A DNA stretch of 5,467 nt, taken from NCBI GenBank assembly GCA_937893415.1, contig CALBWZ010000307.1, positions 1-5,467 on the forward strand. Direction: 5' to 3'. The notes under the pieces are model-generated. The model was not told the DNA's origin, ran no database searches, and worked only from the letters and a program-made list of their open reading frames with translations. The translations under genes were made by a program, and so were the position numbers. Source of the DNA: an uncultured Comamonadaceae bacterium. GTDB taxonomy: Bacteria; Pseudomonadota; Gammaproteobacteria; Burkholderiales; Burkholderiaceae_C. Below are positions 1 to 5,300 of this stretch, piece by piece (position 1 is the first letter of the stretch; each line of letters opens with the position of its first letter).

Positions 1-630
1 AGCTTGAGTCAACTGCCACGGCACCAGATGGCCGCCGCTGTCAATTTGGCCCAGCACATTGTGTTGACGCAAATCGTCCGGTTGGTCGGGTGTGCCACGA
101 CGCTTCAGATAGGCAGGGCTGGCGTAAAGGTGCGCAGGCAGGTCGCCCATTCTTCTCGCAACCAGCAAGTCATCGTCGGGCAGGCGCAAAGCGACCCGCA
201 GGGCGAGATCAAACCCATCGGCAGCCAAGTCCACACGCCGAGAAGACAAGTCGAAATGGAGTTTGACCTGTGGGTACTTTTCTGCAAACCGGGTCAGTAG
301 GTCGCTCAAATCGAGCGCGATGAGATCGGTGGGCGCGGCAATCCGCAACACCCCCCTAGGCACCGCTTGACGGTTCTGAGCGAGGGCCAGCGCAGCTTCA
401 CTTTCCTCCAGCAGGCGGTTGGCATGTTCCAACATTTGGGCGCCAAATTCTGTGATGCTCAATTGGCGCGTGCTTCGGGTGAGCAGGCGCTCACCCAAAG
501 TTTCTTCCAGCTGAGTGATGCGGCGCGACAGCGTGGATTTAGGTAGCCCCGTTTGCTCTGCTGCTCGTGAAAAACTGCCATTTTCCATCACGCGTGCGAA
601 CAGGATCAGGTCGTTGCTATCGAGTGCCAT
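1..630 (-). CDS. LysR-family transcriptional regulator, C-terminus beyond window
   Basis: The minus strand is open from an ATG at 630-628 to the left edge, giving 210 residues of a family that is usually about 300, so roughly the last 90 are missing. Residues 1-60 form the winged helix-turn-helix: LILFARVMENGSFSRAA at 8-24, then LPKSTLSRRITQLEETLG at 29-46, the recognition-helix region, then LLTRSTRQLSITEFG. A linker helix (about 61-90) leads into the effector-binding domain, with LRIAAPTDL at 95-103 and LYASPAYLKRRGTP at 168-181, wording typical of the CrgA-like LysR group. The start is supported by an AAGG ribosome site six bases upstream (637-640 in plus coordinates) and by the perfect family N-terminus. 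It is divergent from azoR, the classical arrangement in which a LysR protein controls its neighbour and itself. The inducer cannot be read from sequence; a quinone or electrophile is a guess from the neighbours. Confidence 0.95.
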   Translation of the reverse strand, partial: MALDSNDLILFARVMENGSFSRAAEQTGLPKSTLSRRITQLEETLGERLLTRSTRQLSITEFGAQMLEHANRLLEESEAALALAQNRQAVPRGVLRIAAPTDLIALDLSDLLTRFAEKYPQVKLHFDLSSRRVDLAADGFDLALRVALRLPDDDLLVARRMGDLPAHLYASPAYLKRRGTPDQPDDLRQHNVLGQIDSGGHLVPWQLTQA

Positions 631-640
631 GAGCTGCCTT

Positions 641-662
641 ATTGTTTCAATAATGGAACAAT
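641..662. promoter_or_regulatory. Imperfect palindrome, candidate LysR operator
   Basis: The arms ATTGTT (641-646) and AACAAT (657-662) are perfectly complementary, and inside them three of the five remaining pairs also match, so 9 of 11 pairs agree. The spacing and AT-rich T...A half-sites fit the general LysR binding-site form (T-N11-A within a dyad). It starts 10 bases from the regulator's ATG, just next to its ribosome site, and about 145 bases from the azoR start. Binding here would be well placed for autorepression of the regulator; activation of azoR would need a promoter to its right. Seen directly: the dyad. Inferred: the function. Confidence 0.55.
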
Positions 663-680
663 GATAACCATATTAAGGAC

Positions 681-709
681 TTATCAAACATCTTTAAGCC
701 CAATAAGAT
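681..709 (+). promoter_or_regulatory. Weak candidate sigma-70 promoter for azoR
   Basis: TTATCA (681-686) and TAAGAT (704-709) are separated by 17 bases and each match four of six positions of the -35 and -10 consensus. Transcription would begin near 716, leaving a leader of about 90 bases before azoR. The -35 box lies about 20 bases beyond the palindrome at 641-662, a geometry compatible with LysR activation. The match is ordinary and could be chance in AT-rich DNA. Confidence 0.25.
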
Positions 710-762
710 GGGCCTCCGTTCGATGCATGGCCGCCATGCCCAGCAGGCTATGAGCCGCGTAA

Positions 763-899
763 GTGCGGTCATATTGATTTTTTAAAAACCGCAAGTGACG
801 AACCAGCATGAACATATTGCAAATCAACTCCAGCGCCCGCACGACGGGCTCGGTCTCCACATCGTTGGCCGACTTGATCACCCAGCGCTTGCGCGCCAA
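763..899 (+). repeat. Direct repeat copy 1: azoR leader plus first codons
   Basis: This 137-bp stretch recurs at 1523-1658. By eye the copies differ at about seven positions, including one single-base indel in the leader (around 801). Within the coding part only two bases differ: the third codon (ATA here, ATG in copy 2) and one silent Arg codon. Copy 1 spans 45 bases of leader and about 30.7 codons of azoR, ending at ...CGCGCCAA just before the sequences diverge. It contains a TTTTTTAAAAA tract (778-788) shared by both copies. Confidence 0.95.
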
Positions 900-1407
900 G
901 CAGCCTGAAGCCCAATTTCAGCTGCGAGACCTCGCCGAACTTCCACACCCATTTGTAGACCAATTCATCATCGACGCGCTGGCAGCAGCAGCAGCTGAGC
1001 GCAGCCCTGAACAAGCGGCCCGGGTCGCCCTCAACGACGCCTTGATTGCCCAGATTCAGGCGGCCGACATCGTTGTGCTGGGTGTGCCGATGTACAACTT
1101 CAACATCACCGTCCAGCTTAAGACGTGGATCGATGCCATCGTGCGCCCCGGCGTGACCTACCACTACACCGACAAAGGGCCGGAGGGTTTGCTCACCGGC
1201 AAAAAGGTGCACATGGCCATGACGCGAGGCGGCATGCACCAGGGCAAAGCGCACGACACCCAAGTGCCGTACCTGACAAATATTTTTCACACCCTGGGGA
1301 TGACGGACATCAGCTTTGTATTTGCCGAAGGGCTTCTCTACGGCGACGAGGCCAAGAGCAGGAGCGTGGCTGCCGCACAAGCGCAAATTGAGCAGCTGTT
1401 GGCGTAA
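808..1407 (+). CDS. azoR: FMN-dependent NADH-azoreductase
   Basis: The 199-residue product has the normal length of the AzoR (formerly AcpD) family, cytoplasmic homodimeric flavodoxin-fold enzymes that use NADH and FMN for two-electron reduction of quinones and azo compounds. Visible marks are the N-terminal strand MNILQINSSAR followed by TTGSVS (residues 1-17, the FMN-phosphate loop), the VPMYNFNI motif at 93-100 that holds the flavin, the segment WIDAIVRPGVTYHY at 107-120, and TRGG at 139-142. The ATG is chosen because the family N-terminus begins there; an AAGTGA (793-798) nine bases upstream is a modest ribosome site. It is the first gene of the plus-strand run and divergent from the LysR gene, so regulation by that protein is likely. 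Its leader and first 31 codons are duplicated downstream (1523-1658). The physiological substrate, probably a quinone, is inferred from the family. Confidence 0.95.
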   Translation: MNILQINSSARTTGSVSTSLADLITQRLRAKQPEAQFQLRDLAELPHPFVDQFIIDALAAAAAERSPEQAARVALNDALIAQIQAADIVVLGVPMYNFNITVQLKTWIDAIVRPGVTYHYTDKGPEGLLTGKKVHMAMTRGGMHQGKAHDTQVPYLTNIFHTLGMTDISFVFAEGLLYGDEAKSRSVAAAQAQIEQLLA

Positions 1408-1476
1408 TTATCAGAAGTGCGCTTTCTGCTCCCAAATTCCAGATCATCAACACCTGCAACGCATAGGACGAAAAAA

Positions 1477-1545
1477 ATGAACGCGAACTTTCCTCTATTT
1501 TCCACCTTCATCATCGCTGCATGTGCGGCCATCTTGATTTTTTAA
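1477..1545 (+). other. 22-codon hydrophobic ORF, possible gene relic or leader peptide
   Basis: An ATG at 1477 opens a 22-codon frame ending in TAA at 1543-1545. An AGGA (1464-1467) lies about nine bases upstream, a better ribosome site than that of azoR. The peptide begins MNANFPLFSTFIIAACAA and ends in ILIF, so it looks like the start of a membrane or exported protein with a single hydrophobic segment. From codon 16 onward it lies inside repeat copy 2, so its tail comes from the duplicated DNA, as expected if the repeat junction cut off a longer gene. The family cannot be recognised from so few residues. It could also be a leader peptide or chance. Confidence 0.35.
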
Positions 1546-1658
1546 AAACAGCAAGTGACGTACAGCATGAACATGTTGCAAATCAACTCCAGCGCCCGGA
1601 CGACGGGCTCGGTCTCCACATCGTTGGCCGACTTGATCACCCAGCGCTTGCGCGCCAA
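1523..1658 (+). repeat. Direct repeat copy 2, ahead of the SDR gene
   Basis: This 136-bp copy of 763-899 lies 760 bp downstream in the same orientation. It begins inside the 22-codon ORF at 1477-1545 and ends at ...CGCGCCAA, two bases before the TAG that closes the truncated azoR frame. The left boundary is slightly fuzzy because of scattered mismatches at 1529-1550; the right boundary is sharp. No transposase, terminal inverted repeats or clear target-site duplication flank it, so it looks like a segmental duplication rather than a mobile element. Confidence 0.95.
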
Positions 1659-1662
1659 ATAG
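1567..1662 (+). pseudogene. Truncated azoR copy (31 codons then TAG)
   Basis: The frame reads MNMLQINSSARTTGSVSTSL and continues to RLRAK at codon 31, then TAG at 1660-1662. It matches azoR residues 1-31 with only Ile3 changed to Met, so it keeps the flavin phosphate loop but none of the rest of the domain; the peptide cannot be an enzyme. It ends nine bases before the GTG of the SDR gene, in the same frame (TAG, then three sense codons AAA GCA CCA, then GTG). Ribosomes initiating at the copied azoR start would therefore terminate right at the SDR start, which suggests translational coupling. The high conservation of the coding part points to a recent duplication or to gene conversion with azoR. 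Confidence 0.8.
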
Positions 1663-1671
1663 AAAGCACCA

Positions 1672-2502
1672 GTGTCCAAAAAAATTGTTCTAATCACCGG
1701 CACCTCTCGGGGTATCGGCAAAGCCATAGCCGCCTATCTGCGCGCACAGGGCCTGATGGTCTATGGCTCATCAAGAGGGGCCGCAGATGTCGCTCCGTAT
1801 CATCTGCAACTTGACATCACCGACCCCGCGTCTTGCCAAGCCGCAGTGGATGAGGTCGTCAAACGCGAAGGTCGCCTTGATGTCCTCATCAACAATGCGG
1901 CTTACGAATTGGTCGGTGCCCATGAAGAACTGACCATGACAGAGCTGCGTGATCAGGTCGATGTTAATTTTTTCGGTGCGGTCCATATGATGAAAGCCGC
2001 CACGCCCGTTTTTCTCAAGCAACGGAGCGGCTCGATCCTGAATATCTCGTCCATAGGATCTGATATTGGCTGGACCTTTAACGCCGCCTACAGCGCCGGC
2101 AAATTTGCACTGCATGGCTATTCAGAAGCCGTACGACGGGAGCTGCTGCCGTTCAATATCTTTGTCTCGCTGGTCTCACCGGCAGGCGTCACGTCGGGCA
2201 CGACCCATCTATCGGTGCAACGATCTGCCCAAACGCATCCACTGTTTGAACAGGCCAGCAAGGCGGCCTTCGAATACTCACACAGCGGCGGCGATTTAAA
2301 GATGGCGAGCAGCATGGAGGCCGTTGCACAAACCGTTCACAAAGCGATCCAGGACCCGCGCCCGGTGTTTATGTACCGCGTTGGTTTTATTCCAAGGCTG
2401 ATGACCACTCTCAAGGCCATCCTGCCCCAGCAGCTGTTCGAGTTTTTTGTAATCAAGGCGTTCAACATACCAACGACAGCCCCTGATCAATCGAAGTCCT
2501 AA
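1672..2502 (+). CDS. SDR-family NAD(P)-dependent oxidoreductase
   Basis: The 276-residue product is a classical short-chain dehydrogenase/reductase with a Rossmann fold. The cofactor motif TGTSRGIG is at residues 9-16, NNAA at 74-77, the structural Asn in DVNFFG at 99, and the catalytic Ser127, Tyr140 and Lys144 (YSAGK) are all present, so it should be active. Length, an extended substrate loop after residue 170, and a C-terminal tail place it among SDRs acting on ketones, aldehydes or related carbonyls; the substrate cannot be told. Arg13 in the glycine motif and Ser33-Ser34-Arg35 after the second strand would favour NADPH, an inference. The GTG start is chosen because a TAG at 1660-1662 closes the frame three codons upstream and the fold begins at once; only a weak AGAAAG (1661-1666) precedes it. 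Its upstream DNA is the duplicated azoR leader and start, so its translation may depend on that mini-ORF. Confidence 0.93.
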   Translation: MSKKIVLITGTSRGIGKAIAAYLRAQGLMVYGSSRGAADVAPYHLQLDITDPASCQAAVDEVVKREGRLDVLINNAAYELVGAHEELTMTELRDQVDVNFFGAVHMMKAATPVFLKQRSGSILNISSIGSDIGWTFNAAYSAGKFALHGYSEAVRRELLPFNIFVSLVSPAGVTSGTTHLSVQRSAQTHPLFEQASKAAFEYSHSGGDLKMASSMEAVAQTVHKAIQDPRPVFMYRVGFIPRLMTTLKAILPQQLFEFFVIKAFNIPTTAPDQSKS

Positions 2503-2524
2503 CTTGTTAAGCGATCAAACACCT

Positions 2525-2944
2525 ATGAATAGATTAACCCGCCCCGGCATCCTCAGCCTGATCGCCATCATGACCTTGTTGACAGTCAGCCGGACGATGG
2601 TGGTCACCTTCTTTCCGCATTTGCAAATGTATGGCGGCATCGACGCCAATGCCTGATTCGCACCCTGGGTCAGCGACACCATCCTGGGCCTGCTTTCCCC
2701 CTTTGCGGCTTATGCAATCTGGCGCAAAACGGGAACTAGACTTTGGGCACTGCTGATTACCTACAGCTTGTTGGGCGCATTTGACTATGCGCACGGGCTT
2801 GGTGTCCAGTGGCATTACCCGCAAGTGACCGAAGGCGCGGTTTCAGCGGTGATATACGGCGCAATCGGCTTTGGCCTGATCATGAACCTGGGCGCAGGGC
2901 TGCTGCTCTTGCGGTCGGATGTCATGCATTACTTCACCCGCTGA
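2525..2944 (+). pseudogene. Small membrane protein gene broken by in-frame TGA
   Basis: From the ATG at 2525 the frame encodes a hydrophobic N-terminus (LSLIAIMTLLTV, residues 10-21), then meets TGA at 2654-2656 (codon 44). The same frame continues uninterrupted for 95 more codons to TGA at 2942-2944. The continuation is clearly protein-like: WVSDTILGLLSPFAAYAIW, then WALLITYSLLGAFDYAHG, then a Gly-rich hydrophobic stretch ending LGAGLLLLRSD. Read through, it is a 139-residue inner-membrane protein with about four membrane segments. A Trp codon (TGG to TGA) would restore it by one base. No good in-frame restart lies soon after the stop. The gene sits 22 bases after the SDR stop and so belongs to the same run. 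I do not recognise the family. A sequencing error is possible; a dedicated 43-residue peptide is unlikely. Confidence 0.75.
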
Positions 2945-2952
2945 CGACTTAG

Positions 2953-3001
2953 AAACTGCCCCCGGGTTTAGAGGCAGTTTGCGCGGAGGGCGTCTGCGCA
3001 A
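2953..3001 (+). terminator. Two adjoining hairpins upstream of the peroxiredoxin gene
   Basis: The first stem pairs AAACTGCC (2953-2960) with GGCAGTTT (2973-2980), eight perfect pairs around a 12-base loop containing CCCGGG. The second pairs TTGCGC (2979-2984) with GCGCAA (2996-3001), six pairs, and shares two bases with the first. A T-run does not follow at once, but T-rich DNA begins about ten bases later (3011 onward). It could be a partial terminator after the broken membrane gene, a processing site, or an attenuator for the downstream genes. Confidence 0.4.
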
Positions 3002-3022
3002 CCACCCAAATTTCTCATTTTA

Positions 3023-3046
3023 TTTTTCATTTTTCATTTTTCATTT
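3023..3046 (+). repeat. TTTTTCA heptamer tandem repeat in the peroxiredoxin leader
   Basis: Three perfect copies of TTTTTCA (3023-3043) plus a partial TTT follow a related CATTTTA. The tract ends directly before the ribosome site AAAGGA (3047-3052) of the gene starting at 3060. Such short tandem repeats can change copy number by slippage; here that would alter the spacing or structure of the leader, not the reading frame. Confidence 0.8.
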
Positions 3047-3059
3047 AAAGGATATTCAC

Positions 3060-3725
3060 ATGCAAACCCTCCAATCACAGCTTGATGCAAGCCAAGCGGC
3101 CTTCCGCTTGCAAATACCTGCAGCGAGTTTGGCCGTTGTGGACCAAGCCACCCGCGATTTGGCCAGCAGTGGCGTTGTAGACACAGCTCTTCAAGTCGGT
3201 GGCCGCGTTGCAGACTTCAGCCTGCCGAACCAAAACGGCGAGTCAAAAAGCCTGAGTGACCTTCTGAAGGCGGGCCCGCTGGTGATCAGCTTCTACCGCG
3301 GCGGTTGGTGCCCATACTGCAACATGGAGCTGGCCGCGCTGCAAAAGGTACTGCCTGAAATAGAAGCCGCTGGCGCCCGCTTGATCGCCATCACACCGGA
3401 ATCACCTGATCATTCGCTCAGCACCGCTGCAAAGCACGCTTTGACTTTTGACGTGTTCTCTGACCAAGGCAACGGCGTGGCCCGCCAGTTTGGATTGGAG
3501 TTTGCGCTGCCTGAGGCGCTGCGTCAGCTGTACGGGAATTTCGGCATTGATCTGCCAGCGCGAAATGGTGACGACAGCTTTACCCTGCCGATGCCTGCAA
3601 CGTATGTGGTGGGTGCTGATGGCAACGTTATTTACCGGTTCGTCGACGCTGACTACACGAAGCGCGCCGAACCTAGCGACGTACTGAAGGCGCTACAAGG
3701 CATGGCTGCAGAAGTACAAGCATGA
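3060..3725 (+). CDS. Peroxiredoxin-like protein (AhpC/TSA, thioredoxin fold)
   Basis: The 221-residue product belongs to the peroxiredoxin-like branch of the AhpC/TSA group. An N-terminal helical extension (1-45) precedes the thioredoxin-fold domain, which opens with VGGRVADFSLPNQNG (46-60). The active-site region reads FYRGGWCPYC, with Cys84 and Cys87 forming a CxxC pair; typical peroxiredoxins instead have a PxxxT/SxxC loop, so this one may act as a thiol oxidoreductase as well as, or instead of, a peroxidase. A second conserved block, LPMPATYVVGADGNVIYRFVD, lies near 176-196 and carries the cis-Pro region. It is probably cytoplasmic, with no signal peptide. The ATG at 3060 is chosen over upstream codons in the same open frame because AAAGGA lies seven bases before it and the family begins there. 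Its stop overlaps the next gene's start (ATGA, 3722-3725), so the two are translationally coupled. Confidence 0.92.
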   Translation: MQTLQSQLDASQAAFRLQIPAASLAVVDQATRDLASSGVVDTALQVGGRVADFSLPNQNGESKSLSDLLKAGPLVISFYRGGWCPYCNMELAALQKVLPEIEAAGARLIAITPESPDHSLSTAAKHALTFDVFSDQGNGVARQFGLEFALPEALRQLYGNFGIDLPARNGDDSFTLPMPATYVVGADGNVIYRFVDADYTKRAEPSDVLKALQGMAAEVQA

Positions 3726-4489
3726 CGACGCCTTCAACCCCCAAGCTCTACGTTGTTTTCGGCGCCACGGGCAATACCGGTAAGAGAGTCGTACCGCTGC
3801 TGCTCGCGGCGGGTCACTCGGTACGTGCGTTCGCACGATCGCCGGGCAAGTTGCAGGTCTCACACGACAGGTTGCAGGTTGTCCAGGGTGATGTCGGTGA
3901 TGCCGAAGCAGTGCGCGCTGCGATAAAAGGTGCACAGGCGGTGATCAGCCTGGTTGGAGGGCCGCTGGGCGACAAGTCTTTCCACGGTGGCGTTCTTCCC
4001 CCATTTATCAAAGCGGTTCACGTTGGCATGCGTGAACATGGGGTCAAGAGGCTGTTGGTGCAAACGGGTGCAGCATCCGTTGTGAGGGGCGAGAAATTCA
4101 ATTTCCTCAAGCATGTATTGGTCAGACAAATCGACGGAAGGAAGAGAGGCGACCACGGTTGCCACGTCGATAACGACGAAGCCATCCGTTACCTCGAAAC
4201 TTCAGGCGGTGACATTGAATGGATGGTCACCAGGCCCCCACTCATCGTGGCCAAGCCGTCGGAAGGCAAGAAAGTCGTTGCGCTGGACGTCATGCCTTGG
4301 CCACCCGTGGTCACATTCGAAGACCTGGCTGCTTACACCGTCTCCTTGGTCGGTGATGACAAGGCGGTGAAGACCGCGCAGTACTGCGGCTATCCATTGA
4401 CGTCGGTCATTCACCCCCCAAGTGTCGCTGGCTATGTTGTGGCAACGGTGGCCATTGGGCTCGCATACTTGATCTATCGCCTGATTTGA
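3722..4489 (+). CDS. NAD(P)H-binding atypical SDR with C-terminal membrane segment
   Basis: The 255-residue product is an NmrA-like or SDR_a5-type Rossmann protein. The dinucleotide motif GATGNTG is at residues 14-20 (GxxGxxG), followed by VRAFARSP (34-41), where Arg suggests NADP(H), and GDVGD at 56-60. The segment IEWMVTRPPLI (165-175) is typical of this family. I see no YxxxK catalytic pair in the usual place, so it may be a redox sensor or a reductase with a different mechanism. The last 20 or so residues (VAGYVVATVAIGLAYLIYRL) are strongly hydrophobic and could anchor the protein in the inner membrane with the enzyme domain in the cytoplasm, which is uncommon for this family. Its ATG overlaps the peroxiredoxin stop by four bases, so the pair is co-translated. 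The substrate is unknown. Confidence 0.88.
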   Translation: MTTPSTPKLYVVFGATGNTGKRVVPLLLAAGHSVRAFARSPGKLQVSHDRLQVVQGDVGDAEAVRAAIKGAQAVISLVGGPLGDKSFHGGVLPPFIKAVHVGMREHGVKRLLVQTGAASVVRGEKFNFLKHVLVRQIDGRKRGDHGCHVDNDEAIRYLETSGGDIEWMVTRPPLIVAKPSEGKKVVALDVMPWPPVVTFEDLAAYTVSLVGDDKAVKTAQYCGYPLTSVIHPPSVAGYVVATVAIGLAYLIYRLI

Positions 4490-4525
4490 ACTTCGCCGAT
4501 GCGGTGATTAAAAAGGAACAAACAC

Positions 4526-5287
4526 ATGAAAACACCATCTCTAATGCTCCCCGACGGTTCTAACCCCGAAGGGGTCGACCCGGTCCCAGCGCTCGGTTGG
4601 TCTACTCCGCAGGATTTGGTGGGTCTGGTGGTGCATGGCCCCGCGTTTTCTCATGCCACCAACAAGCTGCGCTGCTTTTTGATTTTTGCTGGCGTGCCAT
4701 TCACACACTTGCAGCACCTGAAAGCCAAGCCCCAGGGCATCAAACCCGGCACGCCCTACCGCAAGGTGCCGGTGATCGACGTGGCTGGGCGGCAGGTCAA
4801 CGACAGCGCCATCATTCTCAAGCACCTGCTGCCGGCACTGGGCATGGCGTTCGACAAGGACTGGGAGGCGCGCATCGTTCTTGAGCTCGACATCACGTTC
4901 AAACTCCACTGCACCCCTACAGATTGGGCGCGACTGGCCGTGGCCACTGTGGGCGCGCCCGCGCTTATGAAGTGGCTCATTGGCCCCATGCTCGCGCGCA
5001 TGGAGCGCAAACAGGCGCGCCACAACATCTCGACATCAGGGCTCGGACACCGCGAGGGTGACGAACTGGCCATTGCCCGCGAATTCAAGTCGTCCATGAA
5101 GGGGCGCTTTCACAATGGGGAAACCCCGGGCCATGTGGATTTGTCCTTTTATGGCTTCCTGTCCGGCTACCTCTACGCCAATTGCCCCATCGCAGCGCGG
5201 ATGGTGGCCGATGCGCAGCTGGGGGCTTGGGTTGAGGCCATGCAAACTGTGGTGCCGCTGTCGGCGCTGTTTGGCAAGGCGACCTGA
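4526..5287 (+). CDS. GST-fold protein resembling prostaglandin E synthase 2, cysteines missing
   Basis: The 253-residue product has a thioredoxin-like GST N-terminal domain (about 32-106) and a helical C-terminal domain (about 113-250). YRKVPVIDVAGRQVNDSAII (78-97) contains the cis-Pro82 and the glutathione-contact NDS. Its wording resembles the membrane-associated prostaglandin E synthase 2 / metaxin-related branch more than classical GSTs. In that branch a CPFC motif precedes KVRAFLDF; here the matching place reads SHATNKLRCFLIF (42-54), so both cysteines are absent and Ser42 stands at the first. HVDLSFYGFL (203-212) matches the conserved C-terminal helix cap. Start choice rests on AAGGAA (4513-4518) seven bases before the ATG. 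It follows the previous gene by 36 bases and precedes the monooxygenase by 13, so one transcript is likely. It may conjugate or reduce an electrophile with glutathione, but activity is uncertain. Confidence 0.82.
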   Translation: MKTPSLMLPDGSNPEGVDPVPALGWSTPQDLVGLVVHGPAFSHATNKLRCFLIFAGVPFTHLQHLKAKPQGIKPGTPYRKVPVIDVAGRQVNDSAIILKHLLPALGMAFDKDWEARIVLELDITFKLHCTPTDWARLAVATVGAPALMKWLIGPMLARMERKQARHNISTSGLGHREGDELAIAREFKSSMKGRFHNGETPGHVDLSFYGFLSGYLYANCPIAARMVADAQLGAWVEAMQTVVPLSALFGKAT

Positions 5288-5300
5288 AAGGGGCTTGGCT

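Noticed and set aside
4..300. Plus-strand ORF of 98 codons at the left edge
   Set aside because: It lies antisense to the well-supported LysR gene, and its protein has no recognisable fold.
684..899. Minus-strand ORFs at 684-899 and 1542-1727 sharing the same translated start
   Set aside because: They are the reverse strand of the two direct-repeat copies; their similarity is explained by the repeat and they lack ribosome sites and family character.
1412..1428. Short hairpin CAGAA/TTCTG after azoR as a terminator
   Set aside because: Only five pairs and no T-run follows; too weak to call.
1523..1658. Repeat as part of an insertion sequence
   Set aside because: No transposase, terminal inverted repeats or convincing target-site duplication; the repeated content is the azoR 5' end itself.
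2654..2656. TGA as a selenocysteine codon
   Set aside because: No stable stem-loop of the bacterial SECIS kind is evident just downstream, no redox motif surrounds it, and a Trp fits the membrane-protein context.
2534..2824. Minus-strand ORF of 96 codons opposite the broken membrane gene
   Set aside because: The plus frame has clear membrane-protein character on both sides of the stop; the antisense product shows none and has no ribosome site that I can see.
2919..3059. Longer N-terminus for the peroxiredoxin-like protein starting at 2919
   Set aside because: It would translate through two hairpins and the T-rich repeat, begins inside the preceding frame, and the ATG at 3060 has a proper ribosome site and the family N-terminus.
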